Below are positions 7,975-17,485 of a stretch of DNA of 64,000 bases, piece by piece. The notes under the pieces were generated by a model. That model was given only the letters and a program-made list of their open reading frames with translations, was not told the DNA's origin and made no database searches. The DNA lies in assembly GCF_050611725.1 (NCBI RefSeq), contig NZ_JBODJB010000001.1:620001-684000 (forward strand), written 5' to 3'. This DNA is from Ferruginibacter sp050611725 (lineage in GTDB: Bacteria > Bacteroidota > Bacteroidia > Chitinophagales > Chitinophagaceae). Every line of letters starts with the position of its first letter. Position 1 is the stretch's first letter. A program made the position numbers and the translations under genes.

Positions 7975-10065
7975 ATGTATACAATAGAACAAACAAAGAA
8001 CTTACAAAGTCTGACAACATCTGCACTTAGTAATGCTGAAGGCATTGGCATTGAAGCTTTAAGGAATATTCTGAGATTTCATGAGTATAGATATTATATA
8101 TTAAACGATCCACTGATAAGCGATTTTGAATACGACAGTTTATATAAGCAATTGGAGAAAATTGAAAAGGAGGCTCCTCAATTAATTACAACCGATAGCC
8201 CTACACAAAGGGTTGGAAGTAGTTTGAACAATGCTTTTACAACTGTGCAGCACCTTGTACCGATGCTGAGTTTAGAAAACAGCTACAATGCAGAGGATCT
8301 GTTGGACTGGGATAGAAAAGCAAAAGAATTATCCGGGTTAGATGTTGTTGAATATTGTGTTGAACCAAAATTCGACGGAGCAAGCATTTCTCTTATATAC
8401 GAAAACGATCTGCTAAGCAGAGCAGCCACAAGAGGCGATGGTGTCGAAGGAGAAGAAATCACCAATAATACCAAACAGATCAGATCAGTTCCGCTGTCTG
8501 CAAAATTTTCTGAATTTGGTATTGATCAAATAGAAATTCGAGGAGAGGTTTTGATCAACAAAAACAATTTTAAAAAATACAATGATCAGTTGGCCGAACA
8601 AAACCTACCTCCACTGGCAAACCCTCGTAATGCTGCATCTGGCTCTTTAAGAATGAAAGATCCAAAAGATGTTGGCAGAAGAAACTTAGAGGCATTTTTG
8701 TATCATGTGAGTTATTCGACAACGGGCAACGAACATCGGACGACAGAAAAGCAGCAACCTACTACACATTATGGCATGCTTGAAATGCTTTGGCAGCTTG
8801 GATTTCGTAGCCCGGTCAAAGAAATGAAAGTGGTAAAAGGTATTGAAGGTATCATACAATATGTACAAGACTTTGAGGCAAAAAGAGACGATCTTCCATA
8901 TGAGATAGATGGCATGGTGATAAAGGTAAATGACCTTGCATTACAGGATAAATTGGGTATGACAACCCATCATCCCCGTTGGGCTATTGCATATAAATTC
9001 AAAGCAAGGCAGGCAACCAGTAAATTATTAAAAGTAGAGTTTCAGGTTGGTCGTACCGGTAGTATTACTCCGGTAGCTAAGATCGAACCAGTACCGATCG
9101 GGGGTGTAACTGTTTCATCTATTTCTCTTTTTAATGAAGATGTGGTAAGAGAAAAAGATCTTCGAATAGGAGATACCGTTTTAGTTGAACGGGCCGGTGA
9201 TGTGATCCCTTATATTGTAAAACCATTAGCCGAATTACGTACGGGTGATGAGGAAGAAATTATCTTCCCCAAAAAATGTCCTGTATGCAATGATGAATTG
9301 TATAAACCTGAAGACGAAGCGGTATGGAGATGCATCAATATCAACTGCGAAGCACAGGTAGTGGAACGAATCATTCATTTTGTAAGTAAAGATGCGATGG
9401 ACATTAAAAGCTTTGGTGAAGCCAATGTCCGAAAATTCTATGAACTCGGCTTACTAAAGGATATCCCAGGTATATACCAGTTAGACTTTGAATCGATCAG
9501 TCAACTTGAAGGCTTTGGAAAAAAATCCATTGATAATCTTAAACAGGCTATAGAAAACTCAAAGAGCCAACCTTTACATCGTCTAATATTTGCCCTAGGA
9601 ATTCGTTATGTAGGCGAAACGACTGCCAAAACACTAGCACATGCAGTTAGCAACTTAAATGATCTGGCAACTTTTACGGAAGAACAATTATTACAGTTAG
9701 ATGATGTCGGTAAAAAAGTAGCCGGAAGTATCCTGCTTTTCTTCAAGAACGAGGACAATATTAAAATGCTTGAAAAGTTGCAGGGGCTTAACATTTCATT
9801 GAATAACGACAAAAAGCAGGTATCCTTATCCGATGCTTTTGGAGGTAAAAGTTTTTTGTTCACGGGTACATTAACACAGTTCAAACGTAGCGATGCTGAG
9901 TCCCTTGTAGAAGCTAACGGAGGCAATATTGTAAGTGGTGTAAGCAGCAAACTCAATTACCTTGTTGTAGGTGCCGATGCAGGGAGTAAATTGGAAAAAG
10001 CTAAAAAAATACCTAGTATATCTGTCATAAATGAGGAAGATTTTTTAAAAATGCTACCTAAATAG
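7975..10065 (+). CDS. ligA: NAD-dependent DNA ligase LigA
   Basis: A 696-residue enzyme that seals nicks during replication and repair using NAD+. Domains in order: Ia domain (YYILNDPLISDFEYDSLYKQL), adenylation domain with the active-site motif K132-F-D-G (the nucleotidyl-accepting lysine), OB fold (about 325-400, KVEFQVGRTGSITPVAKIEPV), a four-cysteine zinc finger (CPVC...CININC), helix-hairpin-helix domains (LEGFGKKSIDNLKQAI, LDDVGKKVAGSI) and a C-terminal BRCT domain (GKSFLFTGTL). All are intact and the length is normal. It is divergent from the amylase gene and has a TAACTTTG -7 element at 7953-7960 just before the start, although no good -33 element is visible. Codons 240-260 carry a low-complexity Thr/Gln-rich insertion. 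Confidence 0.98.
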   Translation: MYTIEQTKNLQSLTTSALSNAEGIGIEALRNILRFHEYRYYILNDPLISDFEYDSLYKQLEKIEKEAPQLITTDSPTQRVGSSLNNAFTTVQHLVPMLSLENSYNAEDLLDWDRKAKELSGLDVVEYCVEPKFDGASISLIYENDLLSRAATRGDGVEGEEITNNTKQIRSVPLSAKFSEFGIDQIEIRGEVLINKNNFKKYNDQLAEQNLPPLANPRNAASGSLRMKDPKDVGRRNLEAFLYHVSYSTTGNEHRTTEKQQPTTHYGMLEMLWQLGFRSPVKEMKVVKGIEGIIQYVQDFEAKRDDLPYEIDGMVIKVNDLALQDKLGMTTHHPRWAIAYKFKARQATSKLLKVEFQVGRTGSITPVAKIEPVPIGGVTVSSISLFNEDVVREKDLRIGDTVLVERAGDVIPYIVKPLAELRTGDEEEIIFPKKCPVCNDELYKPEDEAVWRCININCEAQVVERIIHFVSKDAMDIKSFGEANVRKFYELGLLKDIPGIYQLDFESISQLEGFGKKSIDNLKQAIENSKSQPLHRLIFALGIRYVGETTAKTLAHAVSNLNDLATFTEEQLLQLDDVGKKVAGSILLFFKNEDNIKMLEKLQGLNISLNNDKKQVSLSDAFGGKSFLFTGTLTQFKRSDAESLVEANGGNIVSGVSSKLNYLVVGADAGSKLEKAKKIPSISVINEEDFLKMLPK

Positions 10066-10168
10066 CAAAAAAAGTTTCTATATTTATAGCCGAACCTTAT
10101 CAATACAGAACATTTTTAGCATAAACCTTGTTTGTTAGTCATATAAATTCAACCAAAATCATACAACA

Positions 10169-10732
10169 ATGATTAAAAAAATTGCCGGAGAAACATGGAA
10201 GCAATTAACTTTCAGTGGCCATAAAAATCTTCGAAAAAAATACGCTATCTCTTCATTAGGCAGAGCGGCTAGTTATTCAGACAAAGTAACTGAAGATGGA
10301 AAAATATTAAATGGTTCTTTAACCTCAGGTTACAGAACACTCAACCTTCATGTTGGTGATGGTAACGGCACTATCTATGTGCACAGAGAGGTTGCAAAAT
10401 TATTTTGTAAGAAACCTTCTCCAAAACATAAATATGTAATTCATATCAACCATAAAAAAGCTGATAACAATTATAAGAATTTGAAATGGGCTACTTTGGA
10501 AGAAGTGAGCAGCCATCAACAAAAAAGTCCTTCTAAAATTGCGTATAAAAAAGTACAGGCAAGTAAGACAAAGGGCCTGAAACTCACTGCTACACAGGTT
10601 AAAACCATTAAGGACACCATCAATAATCCAAAAAGAAAGCTTACTTACAAGCAATTGGCAGCAAAGTACGGTGTTAGCGAAATGACATTGTACAGAATTA
10701 AGAGCGGCGAAAATTGGAGTAAGGTAAAATAA
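10169..10732 (+). CDS. NUMOD4/HNH-type protein with C-terminal helix-turn-helix
   Basis: A 187-residue protein with the parts of an HNH homing endonuclease but standing alone between housekeeping genes. Residues 8-50 resemble NUMOD4 (ETWKQLTFSG, YAISSLGRAAS). Residues 70-115 form an HNH-like domain (VHREVAKLFC, VIHINHKKADNNYKNLKWAT), with the histidines and asparagines of the ββα-metal fold apparently present. Residues 140-187 form an HTH (LTYKQLAAKYGVSEMTLYRI). There is no disrupted host gene, intron or phage gene nearby. It may be a degenerate selfish endonuclease or a domesticated DNA-binding regulator. Family recognition is good; the function is not known. Confidence 0.75.
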   Translation: MIKKIAGETWKQLTFSGHKNLRKKYAISSLGRAASYSDKVTEDGKILNGSLTSGYRTLNLHVGDGNGTIYVHREVAKLFCKKPSPKHKYVIHINHKKADNNYKNLKWATLEEVSSHQQKSPSKIAYKKVQASKTKGLKLTATQVKTIKDTINNPKRKLTYKQLAAKYGVSEMTLYRIKSGENWSKVK

Positions 10733-10760
10733 TAAACTTTAAGTAATAAATTTTTAAGTT

Positions 10761-10790
10761 AAGGAGTCGTTGAACACGATTCCTTTTTTT
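10761..10790 (+). terminator. Intrinsic terminator after the NUMOD4/HNH gene
   Basis: Ten-base stem (10761-10770 with 10776-10785, one G-U pair), five-base loop, then a run of T. Confidence 0.85.
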
Positions 10791-10808
10791 ATTTTTTAAT
10801 TTTGAAAG

Positions 10809-11471
10809 ATGATACAGACATCCACAATAAAATTTTTGAAAGATCTAAAAAAGAATAACAACAAACCATGGTTTGATAATAACAGAAAAATATACGAAAC
10901 TGCTAAGACAGATTTTGTTTTGTTTGTAGATGAGCTGATCAATGGCATGACAAAATTCGACCCCTCTCTTTCAGAGCTTATTGCCAAGAATTGTGTTTTT
11001 CGTATAAACAGAGACGCTAGGTTCAGTAAAGACAAAAGTCCTTACAAAACAAACATGGGAGCTTCCATCAATAAAGGTGGAAAAAAGGTAAGTGATGCCG
11101 GATATTACTTTCATTTGGAACCCGGACAAAGTTTTATTGCAGGCGGATGCTATATGCCGGAGCCGGAAGATTTGAACAATATCAGGCAAGAAATAGATTA
11201 TAACTATGACGAATGGAAGAAAATAGTCAACGATAAAACATTCAAAAAATACTTTACGAACGGAATCGAATCCCCGGACAAGTTGGTTCGTCCACCAAAA
11301 GGCTATGAAGAAAGTAATCCTGCTATTGAATTTATAAAGATGAAGGGTTTTATAGTGAGTTGCCCGATTTCGGATACAGCATTAACAGACCCGAAAAGTT
11401 TTAAAGCGATCATCAAAACATTTGAAGCTATAAAACCACTGGTTGATTTTATCAATAGGGCAATTGAATAA
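10809..11471 (+). CDS. DUF2461 family protein
   Basis: A 220-residue protein matching the DUF2461/TIGR02453 family throughout: FLKDLKKNNNKPWFDNNR at the start, then VFRINRDARFSKDKSPYKTN and GYYFHLEPGQSFIAGGCYMPE. The family is widespread in bacteria and fungi and its biochemical role is not established. Length is normal. It converges on the cupin gene, separated by one base, and follows a clear terminator, so it is probably its own transcription unit. Confidence 0.9.
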   Translation: MIQTSTIKFLKDLKKNNNKPWFDNNRKIYETAKTDFVLFVDELINGMTKFDPSLSELIAKNCVFRINRDARFSKDKSPYKTNMGASINKGGKKVSDAGYYFHLEPGQSFIAGGCYMPEPEDLNNIRQEIDYNYDEWKKIVNDKTFKKYFTNGIESPDKLVRPPKGYEESNPAIEFIKMKGFIVSCPISDTALTDPKSFKAIIKTFEAIKPLVDFINRAIE

Positions 11472-11472
11472 A

Positions 11473-12348
11473 CTAAGAGCCTTTCTTCAATGCCTCATCA
11501 GCATTGGCGTACACTTTCTTTTTTTTACGCTCGTACCACCATTTAGGTACGGTTTTTTTCATTAGTGTATCAATTCCTCTCATACCAAATAAATTCCATA
11601 CGCCATTTAATTTGCCACCCAGGCTACTTTGCATGGCACGTAAACTCATTGCAAAGCCACTCTGAATATACTCCATATGATGCCAGTAACCGGCAGGCAT
11701 AAATAATGTATCACCATGCTCCAGAATTACTTCATATCCCTTTGCCAGTTTGGTTGCAGGAAAATTAGTATAATCAAATTTTTCGTAATAGTTCGTATAA
11801 TCCGCTACACTCAACACTTCCCAAGGTTTGCGATAGAGCTTATGTTGCTCTTCAAAAGGAAACAACAACACTCTTTTTTTACCCATGAATTGGGTGTGAA
11901 AGATATGACTCATGTCAATATCAAAATGCATATGTGTAATAGATCCTTCGCCTCCTACAAATAACATCGGATATTTTTTCACAAATCCTTTTGCATAAGC
12001 ATCGGGCCATGCAAAATCTTTTACCAATTGAGGCGCATGCTGAAAAATATTAAATAAGAATATTCTAAGGCCAAGCGGACCTTGTTTTACCTGTTTTAAA
12101 TAATCGCCGAATTTCATGTAATCATCTGCTGTATTAATAGGCGTATAAGCATCACTTTTGATGTTATTATAAACACCTACTTCTTTATCACCAACAATAT
12201 CAATGAAATAGTCCCAATTCCACTTATTATAACCCGGCCATTGTTTAGCCATTCCGGTAATTACCAGAGGTTTCATTGTATCGTAATAGTTTTTCTTGAA
12301 GTCTTCGGGGCTGATGTTTTCAACCTTATCTACAGCTTGTAATTGCAT
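11473..12348 (-). CDS. Cupin-like (JmjC-type) Fe(II)/2-oxoglutarate dioxygenase family protein
   Basis: A 291-residue protein of the cupin_8/JmjC-like group. A family-typical N-terminus (ISPEDFKKNYYDTMKPLVITG) leads into the barrel. The likely iron triad is H141-F-D143 (THMHFDIDMSH) and a histidine in GYWHHMEY (223 or 224), preceded by HGDTLFMPAG. Relatives are protein hydroxylases or of unknown role in bacteria. The C-terminus is Lys-rich (WWYERKKKKVYAN). The substrate is unknown; its only close neighbours are DUF genes, which give no hint. Confidence 0.85.
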   Translation of the reverse strand: MQLQAVDKVENISPEDFKKNYYDTMKPLVITGMAKQWPGYNKWNWDYFIDIVGDKEVGVYNNIKSDAYTPINTADDYMKFGDYLKQVKQGPLGLRIFLFNIFQHAPQLVKDFAWPDAYAKGFVKKYPMLFVGGEGSITHMHFDIDMSHIFHTQFMGKKRVLLFPFEEQHKLYRKPWEVLSVADYTNYYEKFDYTNFPATKLAKGYEVILEHGDTLFMPAGYWHHMEYIQSGFAMSLRAMQSSLGGKLNGVWNLFGMRGIDTLMKKTVPKWWYERKKKKVYANADEALKKGS

Positions 12349-12445
12349 AGCAAAATATTAATTGGCAAAATTAGCAATTTATTTTTTCATGGAGCAATTT
12401 CAAATGACTGCATAACAGTATATTTGCTGTCCAAAACAAATAAAC

Positions 12446-12958
12446 ATGGATTATAACAAATTAGTTTCAGTAACAGGCTTAAGTGGATTGTTTGAATTAT
12501 TATCCTCTAAGGCTGATGGAGGTATTGTTCGTTCTTTGGAAGATAAGAGTACCAAATTTGTAAGCACAAGAGTTCATAGTTTTTCTCATTTAGAAAGCAT
12601 AGAGATCTTTACAACCGGAGAAAATGTAAATCTTGTTGAAATATTTACTGCTGTAAAAAACAGTTCAGAAAAACTACCGGACGCCGGTGATGCAAAAGCG
12701 GTAAAAGCTTATTTCGAAAAAGTGTATCCGTCAATGGACTTTACTCGTGTGTACAACAGCGACATGAAGAAGATCATTAAATGGTATCAGCAATTAGTAG
12801 CTAATAATATTGAGATAAAATTATCAGAGCATGTTGAAGAAGAAACAACAGTTCCTGAAGTTACTACTGCAAAAGCTAAGCCTGCAGCAAGCCCTAAAGC
12901 GGCTACTGCAAAAGCAGCCCCACCAAAAAAGATCAATTCGCCACGTAAAATGGCATAA
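12446..12958 (+). CDS. DUF5606 domain protein
   Basis: A 170-residue Bacteroidota-specific protein. Residues 1-125 match DUF5606 as I know it (MDYNKLVSVTGLSGLFELLSSKADGG and the PSMDFTRVYNSDMKKIIKWYQ segment). The tail (about 135-170) is a low-complexity Ala/Lys/Pro stretch typical of disordered nucleic-acid-binding tails. A TATATTTG -7 element at 12419-12426 lies just before the start. The function is unknown. The initial region resembles small beta-barrel nucleic-acid-binding folds, which with the basic tail would fit an RNA or DNA role, but this is inference. Confidence 0.85.
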   Translation: MDYNKLVSVTGLSGLFELLSSKADGGIVRSLEDKSTKFVSTRVHSFSHLESIEIFTTGENVNLVEIFTAVKNSSEKLPDAGDAKAVKAYFEKVYPSMDFTRVYNSDMKKIIKWYQQLVANNIEIKLSEHVEEETTVPEVTTAKAKPAASPKAATAKAAPPKKINSPRKMA

Positions 12959-12971
12959 TCAATTAAAAACG

Positions 12972-13028
12972 AAAAATGAAAAGTGAAAAACAATCTCAAT
13001 GGTGAGGCATTTTTCACTTTTCATTTTT
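12972..13028. repeat. Perfect 19-bp inverted repeat between DUF5606 and M3 peptidase genes
   Basis: Arms 12972-12990 and 13010-13028 are perfect inverted copies built from imperfect aaaatg/aaaagtg tandem words, with a 19-base loop. It may terminate transcription of the DUF5606 gene, but it is A/T only and resembles other low-complexity intergenic inverted repeats in this window. Confidence 0.7.
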
Positions 13029-13045
13029 AATTTTTCATTATTACT

Positions 13046-14764
13046 ATGTTCTCCGCAGATATAAAGAAAACTCCCCGTCATTTTGTTCCTAAAAATTTTG
13101 TTGTAACTGATTGGCAACACCTGGAACCTTTTTTTCAAGATCTTCTTGTCCGTAACATTGATACCATGGCGAATTTAGAGCAATGGTTGAAAGATCAAAG
13201 TGAACTGGAAGCTGTTATCAATGAAGATGCCTGCTGGCGTCAGATCAAGATGACCTGCGATACAGAGAACAAAGCACTGGAAGAAGCGTTTACTTATTTC
13301 TGCATGGAGATCCAGCCGAAGATCGAACCATTTGCAGATGCACTAAACAAAAAGCTGATCAACCATACCTACTCTAAAGAGTTGAACAAAGAAAAGTATT
13401 TTACTTATCTGCGCAGCATTAAAAAGAATATTGAATTATTTCAGGAAGAAAACATCCCGTTACAAGCAGAGCTTGCCGTAATGCAGCAACAGTTTGGTGT
13501 TATTTCGGGCAAGATGACCGTGACTGTTAACGGAAACGAATATACGCTGCAACAAGCAACCAAGTTTTTGGAAAGTCATGACAGAAAATTAAGAGAAGAG
13601 GTTTATAGAAAGATAAACGAAAGAAGGTTATTGGATAAAGAAGCGTTGAATGAGTTGTATAACAACCTTATTCAAAAACGCAATCAAATAGCCATCAATG
13701 CAGGGTTTGCAAATTATGGTGAATATCGTTTTAAAGAATTAGGAAGATTTGATTACACCAAACAAGACTGTATTAATTTTCATGAAGCAGTAAAAAAATA
13801 TGTGCTTCCATTAGTAAATCTTATCTATAAAAAAAGAAAAGAAAAATTAGGATTAGATACTTTACGTCCATGGGATATTGAAGCACAACCTGAAGGCACT
13901 GAGCCTTTGCATCCGTTTAAAACAAGTGATGAACTAATCAATAAATCCATTGAATGCTTCTCCAAGCTTCGTCCGTTCTTTGGCGAATGTTTAAAAAAGA
14001 TGCAGGAGCTAAAACACCTTGACTTGGAAAGCAGGAAGGGTAAGGCTCCGGGAGGATATAACTGTCCGCTGGCAGAAAGCGGTGCTCCGTTCATTTTCAT
14101 GAATGCTGCCGGACAAATGCATGATGTAACCACCATGGTGCATGAAGGTGGTCATGCAATACATTCATTCCTTGCTCATCATTTAGAACTAAACGGTTTT
14201 AAAGAATACCCAATGGAAATTGCTGAAGTAGCCAGCATGTCTATGGAATTATTCAGCATGGAACACTGGGAAACTTTCTTTGATAATGCCGAAGATCTGA
14301 AAAGAGCAAAGGAACATCAATTGGAAAGAGTGATCACTATTTTCCCATGGATAGCTGTGATCGATAAATTTCAACATTGGGTATACGAAAACCCAGCTCA
14401 TACTATTGAAGAAAGAACTGCTGTATGGACATCTATCATCAATGAATTTAAAGACGATGTGATCGACTACAGTGGTTTAGATGAATACCGCAGCAATGCA
14501 TGGCAACGTCAGTTACATTTATTTGAAGTGCCGTTTTATTATATAGAATACGGTATTGCTCAATTAGGTGCAATTGGCATGTGGATGCAATTCAAACAAA
14601 ACAAAGAAAAGGCAATGGACAATTATTGCAATGCACTTTCTTTAGGTGGCACCAGAACTTTACCTGAGTTATATAAAACTGCAGGATTAGAATTTGATTT
14701 CAGTCCGGAAAAAATTAAAGTGTTGATGGAGTTTGTAGAAGGAGAGTTAATAAAAATTAGTTAG
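13046..14764 (+). CDS. M3 family oligoendopeptidase
   Basis: A 572-residue zinc metallopeptidase of the M3 (PepF/thimet) family. The zinc site is MVHEGGHAIHSF at about residue 366 (HExxH with HEGGH), and the third ligand is the Glu in EIAEVASMSMELF about 27 residues later. The C-terminal helical part (YGIAQLGAIGMWMQ, FVEGELI) is normal. It is cytosolic, with no signal peptide. The family cleaves short peptides during peptide recycling. The gene starts shortly after the inverted repeat at 12972-13028. Confidence 0.95.
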   Translation: MFSADIKKTPRHFVPKNFVVTDWQHLEPFFQDLLVRNIDTMANLEQWLKDQSELEAVINEDACWRQIKMTCDTENKALEEAFTYFCMEIQPKIEPFADALNKKLINHTYSKELNKEKYFTYLRSIKKNIELFQEENIPLQAELAVMQQQFGVISGKMTVTVNGNEYTLQQATKFLESHDRKLREEVYRKINERRLLDKEALNELYNNLIQKRNQIAINAGFANYGEYRFKELGRFDYTKQDCINFHEAVKKYVLPLVNLIYKKRKEKLGLDTLRPWDIEAQPEGTEPLHPFKTSDELINKSIECFSKLRPFFGECLKKMQELKHLDLESRKGKAPGGYNCPLAESGAPFIFMNAAGQMHDVTTMVHEGGHAIHSFLAHHLELNGFKEYPMEIAEVASMSMELFSMEHWETFFDNAEDLKRAKEHQLERVITIFPWIAVIDKFQHWVYENPAHTIEERTAVWTSIINEFKDDVIDYSGLDEYRSNAWQRQLHLFEVPFYYIEYGIAQLGAIGMWMQFKQNKEKAMDNYCNALSLGGTRTLPELYKTAGLEFDFSPEKIKVLMEFVEGELIKIS

Positions 14765-14799
14765 TAATTAGCTTATTTTTACACTCTAAACATTTCCAT

Positions 14800-16995
14800 T
14801 TGAGTGCTTCTGTATTTTTAATAACGCCGCCTTTTACTCAATTGAATACGCCGTATCCTGCAACGGCTTATTTGAAAGGCTTTTTGAATACAAAGAACAT
14901 ATCTGCATTTCAGGCAGACCTTGGCATAGAAGTTACCCTCGCTTTATTTTGTAAAAATGGCTTGCAAAAACTATTCGCATCAATAGATACGACTAAAGAA
15001 CTATCCCTCAATGCAAAACGCATCATCGCTTTAAAAGATGATTATATCAATACCATTGATGCCATTATACATTTTCTACAAGGAAAGAACCCTGAACTCT
15101 CTTCGTTAATTTGTAAAAGAAATTTTTTACCTGAAGCAAGTCGGTTTGCACAAACAGATGATCTGGTGTGGGCATTTGGCAATATGGGTATACAGGATAA
15201 GGCAAAACATTTAGCTACACTTTATTTAGAAGACCTATCAGACCTCATCAAAGAATGCATTGATGAACATTTTGGCTTCAGTAGATATGCAGAAAAACTT
15301 GGACGCAGTGCAAATAGTTTTGATGAATTATATGCAGAGCTACAAAAAGAATACACTTATCTCGATAACATACTCATCGATATTTTACAAAATAAAATGG
15401 AAACGGTGCAACCAAAGCTGGTTTGTATCTCGGTTCCTTTTCCCGGTAATTTATATACTTCCTTGAGATGTGGTCAATGGATTAGAGAATATTACCCCGA
15501 CGTAAAAGTCTGTATGGGTGGTGGTTTTGCTAATACCGAACTACGTTCTTTAACAGATAAAAGGGTTTTTGAGTTTTATGATTTTATTACGCTGGATGAT
15601 GGAGAAGCGCCAATAGAAAATTTATTCTATCATATAGAAGGTGAAAAAAATATCGATGAACTAAAACGAACATTCACTTTAGTTGATGGAGAAGTAAAAT
15701 ATATTAATAATACTGCTTGCACAGATTATAAACAAGGCCAGGTAGGAACACCTGATTACAGTGACTTTTTGTTGGACCAATATATTTCCGCCATAGAGGT
15801 AGTTAACCCAATGCACAGCCTATGGAGCGACGGCAGATGGAACAAACTAACGATGGCGCATGGTTGCTATTGGGGGAAATGTACTTTTTGTGATATCAGT
15901 TTAGATTATATAAAATTGTATGAGCCCATCACAGCAGAATTACTCTGCAACCGAATGGAAGAGATCATTGCTCAAACAGGACAAAATGGTTTTCACTTTG
16001 TAGATGAAGCAGCACCGCCTGCACTTATGAGAGCATTGTCTCTAGAAATCATCAAAAGAAAATTAGTGGTAAGCTGGTGGGCCAATGTTCGTTTTGAAAA
16101 AAGTTTTACCCGTGATCTATGCTTGTTATTGAAAGAAGCCGGTTGTATAGCAGTGTCAGGTGGGCTGGAAGTAGCCTCTGACAGATTATTGAAATTGATA
16201 GATAAGGGAATTACTGTTGCACAGGTTGCAAAAGTAAATAAACATTTTACCGAAGCAGGCATAATGGTTCATGCATATTTGATGTACGGCTTCCCTACAC
16301 AAACAGCGCAGGAAACTATCGATTCGTTAGAAATGGTGAGACAATTATTTGAGGCAGGTGTATTACAATCTGCTTTCTGGCATTTATTTACCATGACAGC
16401 ACATAGCCCTGTTGGATTGAACCCTGAAAAATATAAAGTACAAAAAGTATCAGAGCTCGTAGGAAGTTTTGCTAATAATGACATTGAACATATTGACCCA
16501 ACTGGTGCCAATCATGAAAGTTTTGGTTTTGGGTTAAAAAAATCTTTGCTCAATTATATGCATGGTGCTTGTTTCGATACACCATTACGTGAATGGTTTG
16601 AATTTAAAACCCCTAAAACAAGCATAGCTCCTGATCATATCGCTAAACTTTTATCAGAAGAAGAATATCTTTCAACAAAACCTAATACAAAAGTTGTTTG
16701 GCTGGGCAACAAACCAACGGTTGAAATTTTTACTAAAGCTAAAAAAGGAAATCAATGGGAAATGTGTTCTTTATCTTTTGAAACAAAAAAAGAAACATTA
16801 GAGATTAAAGTAGATAAAGAAGAAGGGCTTTGGTTGACAGCTATGTTGGAAAAATTATCTGTTGATAATATTAAAACTTATACGCTGCAGGAAGTAAAAG
16901 AAGAATATGAAACAGCTGGCCTGATTGATTTTGAATTATTTTGGGACAATAAGCCGGTAAATACGTTGTATAAAGCAGGTTTACTACAACTATAG
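14800..16995 (+). CDS. B12-binding-type radical SAM protein
   Basis: A 731-residue protein. The N-terminal half holds a cobalamin-binding-like Rossmann region (KLVCISVPFPGNLYTSLRCG, KVCMGGGFANTELR), followed by a radical SAM core. The iron-sulfur motif at about residues 355-364 is HGCYWGKCTFCD, with four residues rather than three between the first two cysteines. The end region (about 520-731) is a long tail of unknown role. TTG at 14800 is the probable start because the next in-frame ATG lies deep inside the conserved N-terminus. It follows the peptidase gene by 35 bases, so they may be cotranscribed. The substrate is unknown; relatives do methylations or unusual C-C chemistry on lipids, cofactors or peptides. 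Confidence 0.85.
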   Translation: MSASVFLITPPFTQLNTPYPATAYLKGFLNTKNISAFQADLGIEVTLALFCKNGLQKLFASIDTTKELSLNAKRIIALKDDYINTIDAIIHFLQGKNPELSSLICKRNFLPEASRFAQTDDLVWAFGNMGIQDKAKHLATLYLEDLSDLIKECIDEHFGFSRYAEKLGRSANSFDELYAELQKEYTYLDNILIDILQNKMETVQPKLVCISVPFPGNLYTSLRCGQWIREYYPDVKVCMGGGFANTELRSLTDKRVFEFYDFITLDDGEAPIENLFYHIEGEKNIDELKRTFTLVDGEVKYINNTACTDYKQGQVGTPDYSDFLLDQYISAIEVVNPMHSLWSDGRWNKLTMAHGCYWGKCTFCDISLDYIKLYEPITAELLCNRMEEIIAQTGQNGFHFVDEAAPPALMRALSLEIIKRKLVVSWWANVRFEKSFTRDLCLLLKEAGCIAVSGGLEVASDRLLKLIDKGITVAQVAKVNKHFTEAGIMVHAYLMYGFPTQTAQETIDSLEMVRQLFEAGVLQSAFWHLFTMTAHSPVGLNPEKYKVQKVSELVGSFANNDIEHIDPTGANHESFGFGLKKSLLNYMHGACFDTPLREWFEFKTPKTSIAPDHIAKLLSEEEYLSTKPNTKVVWLGNKPTVEIFTKAKKGNQWEMCSLSFETKKETLEIKVDKEEGLWLTAMLEKLSVDNIKTYTLQEVKEEYETAGLIDFELFWDNKPVNTLYKAGLLQL

Positions 16996-17403
16996 TTATT
17001 TACAATCCGCACAAATACCATTCACCACCATTTCAGCATGACTTGGTTTAAACCCTTTAGGCAATTTTACCTGCGGAACGATCACATCTTCCAGACATAT
17101 TGTTTTATTGCATTGCTCACAAACAAAATGAACATGATTGTCATGATGATGACCTGCTTCGCAATTGTCTTTACACAAAGCGTATAAGATAGAATTGTCT
17201 GTGGTAGGGATATGATGAATAATACCTTTATCAACAAAAGTTTGCAGGGTACGATATACCGTTACTCTGTCGAAGGTCTCGCCGGTAAATTTTTCAATGT
17301 CAGCATGCTCCAAAGCACCGTCGCTCTTTAAAAAAAGTTCCAGTATTTTCTTTCGTCCGTCTGTAACACTGAGATTATTTCTCTTTAATATATCGAGTAC
17401 CAT
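16996..17403 (-). CDS. Fur-family metal-responsive regulator (Zur-like)
   Basis: A 135-residue Fur-family repressor. The winged helix spans about 1-75 (LSVTDGRKKILELFL, FDRVTVYRTLQTFVDKGIIH) and a dimerisation domain follows with His-rich AGHHHDNHVHFVC. Two CxxC pairs (CEQC near 96 and CADC near the end) make the structural zinc site. The short linker and CxxC arrangement fit Zur as well as Fur; the nearby MerC-like gene carries a palindromic site in its promoter (18270-18286) that would suit it. It converges directly on the radical SAM gene with no gap. Confidence 0.88.
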   Translation of the reverse strand: MVLDILKRNNLSVTDGRKKILELFLKSDGALEHADIEKFTGETFDRVTVYRTLQTFVDKGIIHHIPTTDNSILYALCKDNCEAGHHHDNHVHFVCEQCNKTICLEDVIVPQVKLPKGFKPSHAEMVVNGICADCK

Positions 17404-17485
17404 TTTATTATTTTTTCAATATAAAATTACAAAATTGAATCGCATCTGCATTGTTTCACTTAGATCTGTACAATCTCAGTTCCCA

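Noticed and set aside
8710..8760. A repeat insertion in ligA
   Set aside because: The Thr/Gln-rich stretch looks like similar low-complexity DNA elsewhere, but variable loops are common there in LigA, so no separate element is claimed.
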